Source: Actinomycetota bacterium
GTDB taxonomy: Bacteria > Actinomycetota > Actinomycetes > Nanopelagicales > Nanopelagicaceae
Assembly (NCBI GenBank): GCA_009726125.1
Contig: WLIT01000008.1
Span: 1-48,582, forward strand
Direction: 5' to 3'
Length of the DNA stretch: 48,582 bases
Shown here: in pieces, positions 41,524-48,582 of the stretch
How the letters are laid out: every line of letters begins with the position of its first letter
Numbering within the stretch: the stretch's first letter is position 1
Notes under the pieces: model-generated
Database searches by the model: none
Seen by the model: only the letters and a program-made list of their open reading frames with translations
Told to the model about the DNA's origin: nothing
Program-made: the position numbers and the translations under genes

Positions 41524-42634
41524 TTTTTGTTAAACCCTTCAACCAATCAAAAGCGGAAACTTGCATCTCTACTGTAAATGAGTGGCGAACTGGATAAGTA
41601 TCAGATTTGTAATTTCCTTCGCTCTTTGCAAATGCGTTCTTTAGTGCGCTATCCGCATCGCGCATGCCCTCTTTAGTAAAGAGTTGATCCTCACCGCAAT
41701 ATTGAACATAGAGCGGCGTCGTGTTAATTGTGCAGAGCCCTGGCCAATCACTCTTTGCAGCCAAACCTTGGGGAAAGAACATCCAGGAATGCGGAGCAAT
41801 ATGCGTTGGGAGCATCGACTTATATGTCGCCATTGCACCTACACAAACGACAGCATTTAGCTCTGGGCTTGTCGCATGAAGATAAACCGCTCGGCAGCCA
41901 CCACCAGAAAGACCAACAGCGGAAATTGAGTCGGTAATTTCTGGCAGAGATTTTGCAATTTCCAAAGCAACGCGATCATCGAAATTAAGTAGACCGGCAA
42001 GTGTTGCCCCAAAGAGACTCAAATATTTAGAGAGCGCCATGGATTCATGCATTACCGAGAGCCGTTCATAATCTTTTGCGCCAAGTAACTCAATTAGCCG
42101 TGCGGGCATATCCTCCATTTTAAATCTGCGAGATCCCCACATGAAAGAATCAAAGGCTAAGACTGCAAATCCTTTTTTTGCCAACACATTGGCTGCGCCG
42201 CGATTGCCGTAATGATCGCGCTTAACCCAAGCCGCACTTTCTGGAAGTTCGCCCACACCATCTACAACTTTCTCTTTACCGAATTCTTTTACATCATCAT
42301 GGCTATGGAGAAAGAGTGCACCCGGAAGTGGTGTATTTACGCCGTCAGGCACTAAAAGATAGGCTTCCGTGCGCGGACCGTATCCGGTGCTCCAACTTAT
42401 TTCGGTGATAGTTACGCCATCATGTGAATGGCTTTTGCCACGTTGGATTTGAAAGTCGGTTGGAAATTTTGGAAGCTGGCCAAATAACTTAATTAAACCG
42501 GCCGTATCAATATTTGGAATACTCGGTGGGGAAAAGTCGAGCACTTTTTCTAAGTCTGCGAAGCTTCCCAAATTCGTGAACATCTTGTGAGTATCTAACC
42601 AATAATCTTTCGCTAAGGGAAGGGTCAATTCCAC
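41516..42634 (-). CDS. Alpha/beta-hydrolase, probable carbohydrate esterase
   Basis: 372 aa cytosolic serine hydrolase related to acetyl-xylan-esterase/dienelactone hydrolase proteins. The nucleophile elbow is GLSGGG; the acid/His end is YCGEDQLF and VRHSF. LHSHDDVKEFGKEKVVDG and FAVLAFDSFMWGSRRF are typical of large esterases in plant-polysaccharide loci. GTG start. It is the first gene of the uronate operon and probably deacylates or de-esterifies imported uronate-containing sugars. Only 22 bp separate it from the divergent gene at 42657. Confidence 0.75.
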   Translation of the reverse strand: MELTLPLAKDYWLDTHKMFTNLGSFADLEKVLDFSPPSIPNIDTAGLIKLFGQLPKFPTDFQIQRGKSHSHDGVTITEISWSTGYGPRTEAYLLVPDGVNTPLPGALFLHSHDDVKEFGKEKVVDGVGELPESAAWVKRDHYGNRGAANVLAKKGFAVLAFDSFMWGSRRFKMEDMPARLIELLGAKDYERLSVMHESMALSKYLSLFGATLAGLLNFDDRVALEIAKSLPEITDSISAVGLSGGGCRAVYLHATSPELNAVVCVGAMATYKSMLPTHIAPHSWMFFPQGLAAKSDWPGLCTINTTPLYVQYCGEDQLFTKEGMRDADSALKNAFAKSEGNYKSDTYPVRHSFTVEMQVSAFDWLKGLTKNG

Positions 42635-42644
42635 ACTTTTGAAC

Positions 42645-42650
42645 TAAACT
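42645..42650 (+). promoter_or_regulatory. Putative leaderless -10 box of the hexulose-phosphate-synthase-like operon
   Basis: TAAACT, 6 nt before the ATG at 42657, inside a 22-bp divergent gap. The -35 would lie in the 5' end of the divergent esterase gene. A near match TAGTTC faces the other way, 6 nt before the GTG at 42634. Confidence 0.4.
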
Positions 42651-42656
42651 TCAAAC

Positions 42657-43367
42657 ATGAAACCAATTGTGCAAGTATCACTCGATTTAACCGATATTAA
42701 AGAAGCGCTAGAAATGGCACACACCGCCGTAAGAGCAGGCGTTGATTGGCTAGAAGCAGGTACGCCTTTCATTTTGGCTGAAGGTTTGCATGGCGTTAAA
42801 GCGCTTCGCAAAGAGTTTCCAAACCATCCAATCATTGCTGATTTGAAAACAATGGATGGCGGTTATCTAGAAGCCGAAATGATGGCCAAGGCTGGTGCAA
42901 CACATGTTGTTGTAATGGCGAGATCTCATCCAGAAACTATTAAATGCGTTGTCCAAGCCGGAAAAGATTATGGCGTAAAAGTTATGGGCGATAATTTAGG
43001 TTGCCCAGATATGGTTGAAGGTGCACGTCAATTAGAAGAACTTGGTTGTGACATGGTTATTCACCACATTGGTTATGACGAGCGTCGTGGCCTTGCAGCG
43101 GCAGGCAAGCCATGGATGAATCCACTTGATCAATTGCGTGAAGTTGTTGATGCAGTAAGCGTTCCAGTTCAAGCAGTCGGTGGTTTATCACTTGAACAAG
43201 CAATCGCATGTCCTTCATATGGCGCTCCCCTTGTTGTCATCGGGGCACCTCTTGCCATCGATGCAGATTCATTTAGCCAAGGCGCTGGCGATGTTGAAGA
43301 GGTATTGCGCAAGATTTGTGAAGCAGTTCATGGCTTCGGCGATGTAAAAGTTAAGGGAGAGAAATAA
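42657..43367 (+). CDS. 3-hexulose-6-phosphate-synthase-like enzyme (OMPDC/HUMPS superfamily)
   Basis: 236 aa barrel with the superfamily motif ADLKTMDGG (D-x-K-x2-D catalytic and Mg residues) near residue 61, IHHIGYDERRG and VQAVGGLS. HPS joins formaldehyde and ribulose-5-phosphate, or runs backwards. The motif favours HPS over the UlaD decarboxylase branch, but the C-terminal region (CPSYGAPLVVIGAP) differs from textbook HPS. Located in a cluster with two dehydrogenases, an isomerase and RraA, not with hxlB, so it may act as an aldolase or decarboxylase on another sugar phosphate. No kinase lies in the cluster. Probably leaderless. Confidence 0.75.
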   Translation: MKPIVQVSLDLTDIKEALEMAHTAVRAGVDWLEAGTPFILAEGLHGVKALRKEFPNHPIIADLKTMDGGYLEAEMMAKAGATHVVVMARSHPETIKCVVQAGKDYGVKVMGDNLGCPDMVEGARQLEELGCDMVIHHIGYDERRGLAAAGKPWMNPLDQLREVVDAVSVPVQAVGGLSLEQAIACPSYGAPLVVIGAPLAIDADSFSQGAGDVEEVLRKICEAVHGFGDVKVKGEK

Positions 43368-44402
43368 TTGAAATCTGCAGGAGTAGTTAACTTCTCATCC
43401 GAACCACATAGCGTTGAAGTTCGTGAAGTAGATCGCCCAAGTTGTGGTGACGATGATGTAATCGTTCAGGTCGAAGCAGCAAGTGTTTGTGGCTCTGATC
43501 TACATCAGTGGGAAGGTTCAAACTCTTGGCCCGTTAATTATCCAGTTGTTCTAGGCCATGAATTCGGTGGTCACGTTGTAGAACTCGGTAAAAACGTTGT
43601 AGCTGCAGGTAAGTGGAGAGAGGGCGATCGCATCGTAAGCGAGACTGCCGCAGTTGTAGATATGTCTGGCGCAATGTCACGCCAAGGTTTATATAACTTA
43701 GATCCAAGTCGCAAAGGCTTTGGTTATGGCGTCAATGGCGCAATGACTAGATATGTAAAAGTAGCGGCCCGCTTGCTTCATAAGATTCCAGATAACGTCT
43801 CTTTCGATCATGCATCAATGACTGAGCCTTGCTCTGTTGCATATTCCTCAACTATTGCACCGGGCCATGTTCGCCCAGGTGATCGCATTGTTATTTTAGG
43901 GCCAGGACCAATTGGTATTTTATCTGCGGCTATGGCGAAACTTGCCGGGGCTGAAGTTGCAATTGTTGGTTTAGAGCGCGATAAAGCGCGGCTAGAAGTT
44001 GCAAAGAAATATGGCTGTGAAGTTGTCATTGGTGATGTAAAAGATTGGGCGATGGAAGTTGATGGCCTTGGCGCAGATGGTGTTGTTGATGCCGCTGGCG
44101 TTTCAGCTACCTTGAAAATTGCACTAGATGTTATTCGTCCTAATGGTTGGATATCAAAAGTCGGTTGGGGTCCCCAACCAGTTAATTTCTCACTCGATCA
44201 ATTAGTCCAGAAGAATGTGAGACTTGAAGGTTCATTTAGCCATAACTGGCCGATGTGGGAACGTGCACTTCGCATGCTTGGCACCGGACAATTAGATTTA
44301 ACGCCGGTTCTTGGTGGAACTTTTCCAGTTGAAGAATGGGAAACCGCATTTAAGAAGATGGCTTCTGGTGAATTTATTAAATCTGTAATTAAGCCGGCTT
44401 AA
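43368..44402 (+). CDS. MDR dehydrogenase lacking the structural zinc cysteines
   Basis: 344 aa. The catalytic site is present (SVCGSD, GHEFGG, TEPCSV) and the Rossmann motif is GPGPIG. The lobe that normally carries four Cys (CxxCxxC...C) instead reads SETAAVVDMSGAMSRQGLYNLDP, with no Cys at all, so the structural zinc is lost although the loop length is kept. TTG start directly after the previous stop, with GGGAGA as ribosome-binding site. Sorbitol/threonine-dehydrogenase-like; likely oxidises the imported polyol or sugar. Confidence 0.8.
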   Translation: MKSAGVVNFSSEPHSVEVREVDRPSCGDDDVIVQVEAASVCGSDLHQWEGSNSWPVNYPVVLGHEFGGHVVELGKNVVAAGKWREGDRIVSETAAVVDMSGAMSRQGLYNLDPSRKGFGYGVNGAMTRYVKVAARLLHKIPDNVSFDHASMTEPCSVAYSSTIAPGHVRPGDRIVILGPGPIGILSAAMAKLAGAEVAIVGLERDKARLEVAKKYGCEVVIGDVKDWAMEVDGLGADGVVDAAGVSATLKIALDVIRPNGWISKVGWGPQPVNFSLDQLVQKNVRLEGSFSHNWPMWERALRMLGTGQLDLTPVLGGTFPVEEWETAFKKMASGEFIKSVIKPA

Positions 44403-44403
44403 G

Positions 44404-45177
44404 ATGCGCCTAAAAGATAAAGCAATAATCGTTACTGGTGGCACATCAGGAATCGGCGCTGCTATCGCTACGGCTGCGATTCGCGAAGGTGCCAGTGTTT
44501 TAGTTCATGGAATTAATGAGGCTGAAGGTAAGGCAACTGTCGAACGCCTTGGTTCAAAAGCAGTTCTCTGCATCGCAGATTTAATCCAAGATAGCGCTCC
44601 TGAAACAATTATTAAGAGCGCGTTAGCTGCCTTTGGCAAGATTGATGGATTAGTAAATAACGCCGCAATCTTTGGCGGAAAAAATATTTCAGAGCAAGAG
44701 ATCGAACACTTTCGCGCAATGATTCAAGTGAATTTAACTGCGCCACTCTTTCTAATTAAAGCCGCCTTCGAAGAGCTTAAGAAGACGGGCGGCTGCGTTC
44801 TAAATATTGGGTCAATAAATGCCCATGCTGGTGAATCAAAGCTTCTCGCCTACAGCATCAGCAAAGGTGGCATGCAGACGATGACTCGAAATTTAGCCAA
44901 TGCAAATGGCGTTCATGGCGTCCGAGTAAATCAAATTAATCCTGGTTGGGTTCTAACCGAACGCGAATATAGGGACAAGATTGCAGTTGGTTTGAAACCA
45001 AGTTGGCCGCAAGATTTAAACCGCACCGATATTCCATCTGGTGTTATGACTACACCGGAACAAATGGCAGAGGGTGCGATTTATTGGTTGAGTGATGAAT
45101 CAAGACCATTTACTGGATCAGTTGTGGACCTTGAACAATTCACAATTATTGGAAGAAATCCGGAGAAATTAGGATGA
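44404..45177 (+). CDS. SDR-family oxidoreductase
   Basis: 257 aa. TGGTSGIG at about 11-18, NNAA, Ser in LNIGSINAH and YSISK as catalytic Tyr/Lys. Starts 1 nt after the MDR gene and overlaps the next gene by 4 bp. Probably works in sequence with the MDR enzyme on one substrate, one oxidising and the other reducing a hydroxyl (epimerisation via a keto sugar is one possibility, inference). Confidence 0.82.
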   Translation: MRLKDKAIIVTGGTSGIGAAIATAAIREGASVLVHGINEAEGKATVERLGSKAVLCIADLIQDSAPETIIKSALAAFGKIDGLVNNAAIFGGKNISEQEIEHFRAMIQVNLTAPLFLIKAAFEELKKTGGCVLNIGSINAHAGESKLLAYSISKGGMQTMTRNLANANGVHGVRVNQINPGWVLTEREYRDKIAVGLKPSWPQDLNRTDIPSGVMTTPEQMAEGAIYWLSDESRPFTGSVVDLEQFTIIGRNPEKLG

Positions 45178-46070
45178 GTGCAAAGCCAAAGATTGCAGCA
45201 TTTCCAAAGGGCTGGATTCGCGATTTAGTCGCGCCAGATAAATTAAGTATTTATGAGTGGATTGATATGTCCCAAGCGATGGGTATTGAAGGCCTTGAGA
45301 TGTATAACAACTTTGCCGACTTTAAAGATGAGGCTAATTGGCCAAAGATTCGTAAATATGTCGAGGCAACCGGAATGGTCATTCCGATGATGTGTTGCTC
45401 TCCTGACTTCACAATTCCAGATCCAGTTCTGCGTCAGAAAGAAGTTGATCACGAGATTCATAGCATTCGGATGTCTGCCGAACTTGGCGCAAAGTATTGC
45501 CGCGTTCTATCTGGCCAACGTCGTAAAGATATTACCCAAGAGCAGGGCATGGGTTATGTAGTTGATTCGATTGAGAAGTGTCTAGTTGAGGCTGAAAAGC
45601 TCGACATGATTTTGGTAATTGAGAATCACTACAAAGATGATTTCTGGACTGAACCAGAGTTCGCCCAGATGGAAGATGTCTTTGTTGACCTCGTTTCACG
45701 GATTGATTCACCACGATTTGGTGTGCAATTCGATCCATCAAATGCAATCGCTGCTGGAGAAGAGCCACTTGATTTGTTAGAACGAGTAAAGCATCGTGTT
45801 CTAACGGTTGGTGCTAGCGATCGACACCTTGCAGGGGGCAGCATCGAAGAGCTCCGAAAATTAGAGGGCGGAAGTGCGGGATATGTTTCATTCTTCAAGC
45901 ATGGCGTTATTGGTCAAGGGCTAAATAATTACGATGCGATCTTCACAACACTAAAGGGCGTTGGCTTTACTGGTTGGGTCAGCATCGAAGATGGCGTTGA
46001 TGGTATGCAAAATATGATTGATAGTGCAGAATTCTTAAAGGAAAAAATAGCCAAACACTGGGGGAATTAA
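45174..46070 (+). CDS. Sugar phosphate isomerase/epimerase (xylose-isomerase-like TIM barrel)
   Basis: 298 aa AP-endonuclease-2/xylose-isomerase-type barrel. Metal ligands can be read in IENHYKDDF (Glu), VQFDPSN (Asp), the ASDRHL strand (Asp/His) and VSIEDGVDGM (Glu). Such enzymes epimerise or isomerise ketoses and their phosphates. Overlaps the SDR gene by 4 bp and is followed 2 nt later by RraA. Substrate unknown; the cluster suggests a keto-sugar or keto-acid intermediate. Confidence 0.8.
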   Translation: MSAKPKIAAFPKGWIRDLVAPDKLSIYEWIDMSQAMGIEGLEMYNNFADFKDEANWPKIRKYVEATGMVIPMMCCSPDFTIPDPVLRQKEVDHEIHSIRMSAELGAKYCRVLSGQRRKDITQEQGMGYVVDSIEKCLVEAEKLDMILVIENHYKDDFWTEPEFAQMEDVFVDLVSRIDSPRFGVQFDPSNAIAAGEEPLDLLERVKHRVLTVGASDRHLAGGSIEELRKLEGGSAGYVSFFKHGVIGQGLNNYDAIFTTLKGVGFTGWVSIEDGVDGMQNMIDSAEFLKEKIAKHWGN

Positions 46071-46072
46071 CT

Positions 46073-46723
46073 GTGGCACATGATCTAGTAGAACTTCGCA
46101 AGATATTTACCTCGGCACTCGCCTCTGACTGCTTAGATAAATTAGGGTACGGCCGCCAAGTTCTAAATCAAGATATCAATATGATTTCGGGCTCTGGAAT
46201 CATGATGGGTTATGCCTTCCCGGTTCGCTTAGAAATTGTTAATTCATTTCCCGAGGTTCCATACATTGGACTGTTAAAGGCACTTGATGCAGTGGGCAAA
46301 GATCAGGTTTATGTAACTCCGACAAATCGAACAGGACGTGCCGCGCTCTGGGGCGAGCTGCTCTCAACTGCATGTGCATTCAAAGGTGTAGCAGGCGCAC
46401 TCACAGATGGCCCAACTCGGGATTTATCGCGCACCGATGCGATGGGCTTCAAAGTATTTGCAACTGGAACTTTGCCGATTGATATCAATGGTCGATATGA
46501 AGTTGTTGAACACAACGTTCCATGCGAGATTGATGGCGTTGCGATAAATCCAGGAGATTTAATTGTTGGCGATAGTGATGGTGTAACAATCATTCCAGTC
46601 GCAGCAATCGATGCTGTAGTCGAAGCAGTGATCGAGAAGAATTCAGGTGAGAACTTATTCCGCAAGGCAGTTAAAGAGGGTATGTCCCCCAGCGCCGCCT
46701 TTGCGAAATATGGTGTTCTTTAG
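46073..46723 (+). CDS. RraA-family aldolase/decarboxylase-like protein
   Basis: 216 aa. RraA/HMG-aldolase fold with the GELLSTACAFKG strand, GALTDGPTRDLS (Arg-Asp pair that binds substrate and metal) and VGDSDGVTIIP. Family members are RNase E inhibitors in some proteobacteria and 4-hydroxy-2-oxoacid aldolases or oxaloacetate decarboxylases in others; as the last gene of a catabolic cluster an aldolase or decarboxylase role is favoured. GTG start. Convergent with the permease gene, 8 nt between stops. Confidence 0.8.
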   Translation: MAHDLVELRKIFTSALASDCLDKLGYGRQVLNQDINMISGSGIMMGYAFPVRLEIVNSFPEVPYIGLLKALDAVGKDQVYVTPTNRTGRAALWGELLSTACAFKGVAGALTDGPTRDLSRTDAMGFKVFATGTLPIDINGRYEVVEHNVPCEIDGVAINPGDLIVGDSDGVTIIPVAAIDAVVEAVIEKNSGENLFRKAVKEGMSPSAAFAKYGVL

Positions 46724-46731
46724 GCTTTTAA

Positions 46732-47628
46732 TTAGCCCTTAAGTGAGCCTGAGAGCAGACCGCGCAAGAAGTAGCGGCCTAGGAACATATAGACAAGCAA
46801 GGTTGGGATTGAAACGATCAACGATGCTGTCATGTTATTTCCGTAGTAAACCTGGTTTCCAGAACCGGTGATGAAGTTAAGCGCTGTTGTAGCAACAGAT
46901 AGCTTCGGTGAACCACCAGTTAAGAAGATAGCGAAGAGGAAGTCGTTCCAAGCCGATGTGAATTGCCAGATAAGTACAACCACGAAACCGGGAATTGAAA
47001 GCGGCAGAATAATTGTGCGGAAGATGCGGACCATTCCAGCGCCATCAACGCGAGCAGCTTCAATCAATTCATTTGGAATTGCTTGGTAATAGTTACGGAA
47101 GATCAAGGTACAGATTGGAATTCCATAAATCACGTGAGCGAAAACTAGAACATAGATCGTTCCGCCGATTCCAGCCCATCTGTTGAATTGGGTAAGTGGA
47201 ATCATGATTGCTTGGTAAGGAATGAACATTCCGAACAAGAAAGTTGTGAAGATTATGGTTGAACCCTTAAAGCGCCACTTAGCAAAGACGTAACCATTAA
47301 TCGATCCGATAATTGCAGAGATGATTGAGGACTGAAGAACGAAGACCAAGGTTCTAAACATTGGTTCACGCAAGATCTCCCAAGTCGGACCCCAGGCGCC
47401 AAAGTTCAAAGAGGTTGGTGGAACGAAAGCGGCAGATTGATTTACGCCCGTGATTCCCTTTACTGAGTTAATCACCATAATGTAAATCGGAAGGGCCGCG
47501 ATAACAAAGAGGATTGATAGCGCGATATAACGGAAGACCAACCAGAATTGACCTTTGCCATCTAGCTTCTTCTTATTGCGCGAAATGTCTTTTGACTGCG
47601 ATGCGCGGGATGCGAGATCTGAACTCAT
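46732..47628 (-). CDS. Sugar ABC transporter permease, MalG type
   Basis: 298 aa. A hydrophilic N-terminal tail of about 30 residues (SQSKDISRNKKKLDG) precedes six helices; EAA loop PNELIEAARVDGAGMVRIFRTIILP; C-terminus GRYFLRGLLSGSLKG. The start codon directly abuts the partner permease stop. It is probably the importer for the cluster at 42657-46723, although it is transcribed in the opposite direction. Confidence 0.9.
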   Translation of the reverse strand: MSSDLASRASQSKDISRNKKKLDGKGQFWLVFRYIALSILFVIAALPIYIMVINSVKGITGVNQSAAFVPPTSLNFGAWGPTWEILREPMFRTLVFVLQSSIISAIIGSINGYVFAKWRFKGSTIIFTTFLFGMFIPYQAIMIPLTQFNRWAGIGGTIYVLVFAHVIYGIPICTLIFRNYYQAIPNELIEAARVDGAGMVRIFRTIILPLSIPGFVVVLIWQFTSAWNDFLFAIFLTGGSPKLSVATTALNFITGSGNQVYYGNNMTASLIVSIPTLLVYMFLGRYFLRGLLSGSLKG

Positions 47629-48546
47629 TTACTTCGCCTCCTCTGTCTTGTTTACATAGATTAGGTAAGGAATAACTACGATGGCAATCATCACGAGGAT
47701 GACAACCGCGATTGCCGCACCTTTTGCATAGTTCTGAAAATCGAAGATCACCTGCCACATATAAATCGCGAGCACTTTAGTTACATAACCCTTAGATGCG
47801 ATACCGTAAATTAAATCGAAGACCTTCATCGAGATATGGCCCAAGATAATAAGGACTGTTAAGAATGTTGGGCTGAGTTGTGGGAATAAAATGTGGCGAT
47901 AAATCTTAAATTCACTTGCACCATCTACCCGAGCGGCTTCACGCAAATCATCTGGAATTCCTCGAAAGCCCGCCAAGAAGAGAGCCATCACATAACCCGA
48001 CATCTGCCAGATTGCAGGGAGTGCCATTGCAAACATCGAACCAGAAACTGATGTGTACCAAGAGTTCTCAAGAAAACCTAGACCCATCTTATTAAAAATT
48101 AAATTTAGACCAGTCGATTTTTCACCTTGCGCTGAATCCATTAACCAACGCCAAGAAGTTCCCATTGCAATAAAAGAGATTGCCATTGGATATAGGTATG
48201 TTGAGCGGAAGAAGCCTTCGCCTTTAATTCCCTTTTCAAGCAGAAGGGCCATGATTAAACCTGAAATCAATGTTCCCAGCATAAATACAATTGTGAATTT
48301 TAAGAGGTTTGAAAATGCGTGAGTGAATTCTGGGTCTTGAAGAAGCTCGGTGTATCGAGCAAATCCAGCAAAGCTATTGTCCCTCTTCCACGGGCTTGTG
48401 CGATTGCTAAATGAGAATTTAAGGGTCCAACCGATCATTCCGTAAACGAAGATCGCCATTGCGATGATTGATGGAAGAACGAAGAAGAAACCACCCCAAG
48501 GGTTTTGAATACGTTTCTTTCGCTTCTTCAAAGTTACTGACGCCAC
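47629..48546 (-). CDS. Sugar ABC transporter permease, MalF type
   Basis: 305 aa, basic N-terminus (LKKRKKRIQNPWGG), six helices and EAA loop PDDLREAARVDGASEFKIYRHILFP. GTG is the only near start; GAGGTG lies about 12 nt upstream, so the true start could lie slightly elsewhere. The matching binding protein gene should lie upstream, past the right edge of the window. Only 36 bp of non-coding sequence remain to the edge. Confidence 0.88.
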   Translation of the reverse strand: MASVTLKKRKKRIQNPWGGFFFVLPSIIAMAIFVYGMIGWTLKFSFSNRTSPWKRDNSFAGFARYTELLQDPEFTHAFSNLLKFTIVFMLGTLISGLIMALLLEKGIKGEGFFRSTYLYPMAISFIAMGTSWRWLMDSAQGEKSTGLNLIFNKMGLGFLENSWYTSVSGSMFAMALPAIWQMSGYVMALFLAGFRGIPDDLREAARVDGASEFKIYRHILFPQLSPTFLTVLIILGHISMKVFDLIYGIASKGYVTKVLAIYMWQVIFDFQNYAKGAAIAVVILVMIAIVVIPYLIYVNKTEEAK

Positions 48547-48582
48547 CTAAACACGCACCTCTCGAAAATCAATTTAAATCTA

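Noticed and set aside
1-48582. tRNA, rRNA, CRISPR arrays, insertion sequences or integrases
   Set aside because: The intergenic gaps were read and none contains such elements; nearly all of the window is metabolic coding sequence.

Overview
The window looks like part of a streamlined, low-GC planktonic actinobacterium (Nanopelagicales/acI-like; inference). Three sugar ABC transporters have permeases but no ATPase gene, which is typical of actinobacteria that share one MsiK-type ATPase. The alditol oxidase closely resembles Streptomyces AldO. GTG and TTG starts are frequent, genes overlap or abut, and several first genes have a TANNNT -10 box exactly 6 nt before the start codon, as in leaderless actinobacterial transcripts. 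No rRNA, tRNA, CRISPR array or insertion sequence was seen.

Left part (1-26.7 kb): sugar-acid and alditol catabolism. The window opens inside a second copy of an SMP-30 lactonase gene (the intact copy is at 12.9-13.8 kb), followed by a DinB-like protein and a 6-phospho-3-hexuloisomerase. A minus-strand operon (6546 to 1463) encodes substrate-binding protein, two permeases, a GntR/FadR regulator and a glucarate-dehydratase-like enzyme. Divergent from it is a plus-strand operon (6827-12931) with a divergent aldehyde:ferredoxin oxidoreductase, zinc alcohol dehydrogenase, mandelate-racemase-like dehydratase, alditol oxidase and SDR dehydrogenase. Two GntR-type operators lie between them. After the lactonase comes a plus-strand operon (13.9-17.8 kb: enolase-superfamily enzyme, aldose-epimerase-like protein, SDR, SelA-fold PLP enzyme). 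A long minus-strand operon (26656 to 17776) follows: esterase, MBL hydrolase, enolase-superfamily enzyme, ABC transporter, DHDPS-family lyase, SDR. Together these suggest import and non-phosphorylative oxidation, lactone hydrolysis, dehydration and aldol cleavage of sugar acids.

Middle part (26.7-30.9 kb): a different flavour. It has a UbiA prenyltransferase, a secreted metzincin-like metalloprotease, a 450-bp gap holding a highly structured RNA with a 27-codon membrane-peptide ORF whose Shine-Dalgarno is buried in a helix, a PH-like protein, and two gene remnants (ester cyclase and ABC permease) joined head to head.

Right part (30.9-48.6 kb): a D-amino-acid module (N-acyl-D-amino-acid deacylase, SDR, RidA, D-serine-dehydratase-like enzyme) divergent from an amino-sugar module (SIS deaminase/isomerase, BadF-type kinase, short NagA). 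Then come a hexuronate module (glucuronate isomerase, fructuronate reductase-like enzyme, MDR dehydrogenase, esterase), a plus-strand cluster built around a 3-hexulose-6-phosphate-synthase-like enzyme (MDR, SDR, TIM-barrel isomerase, RraA), and two permeases of a third transporter whose binding protein should lie beyond the right edge.
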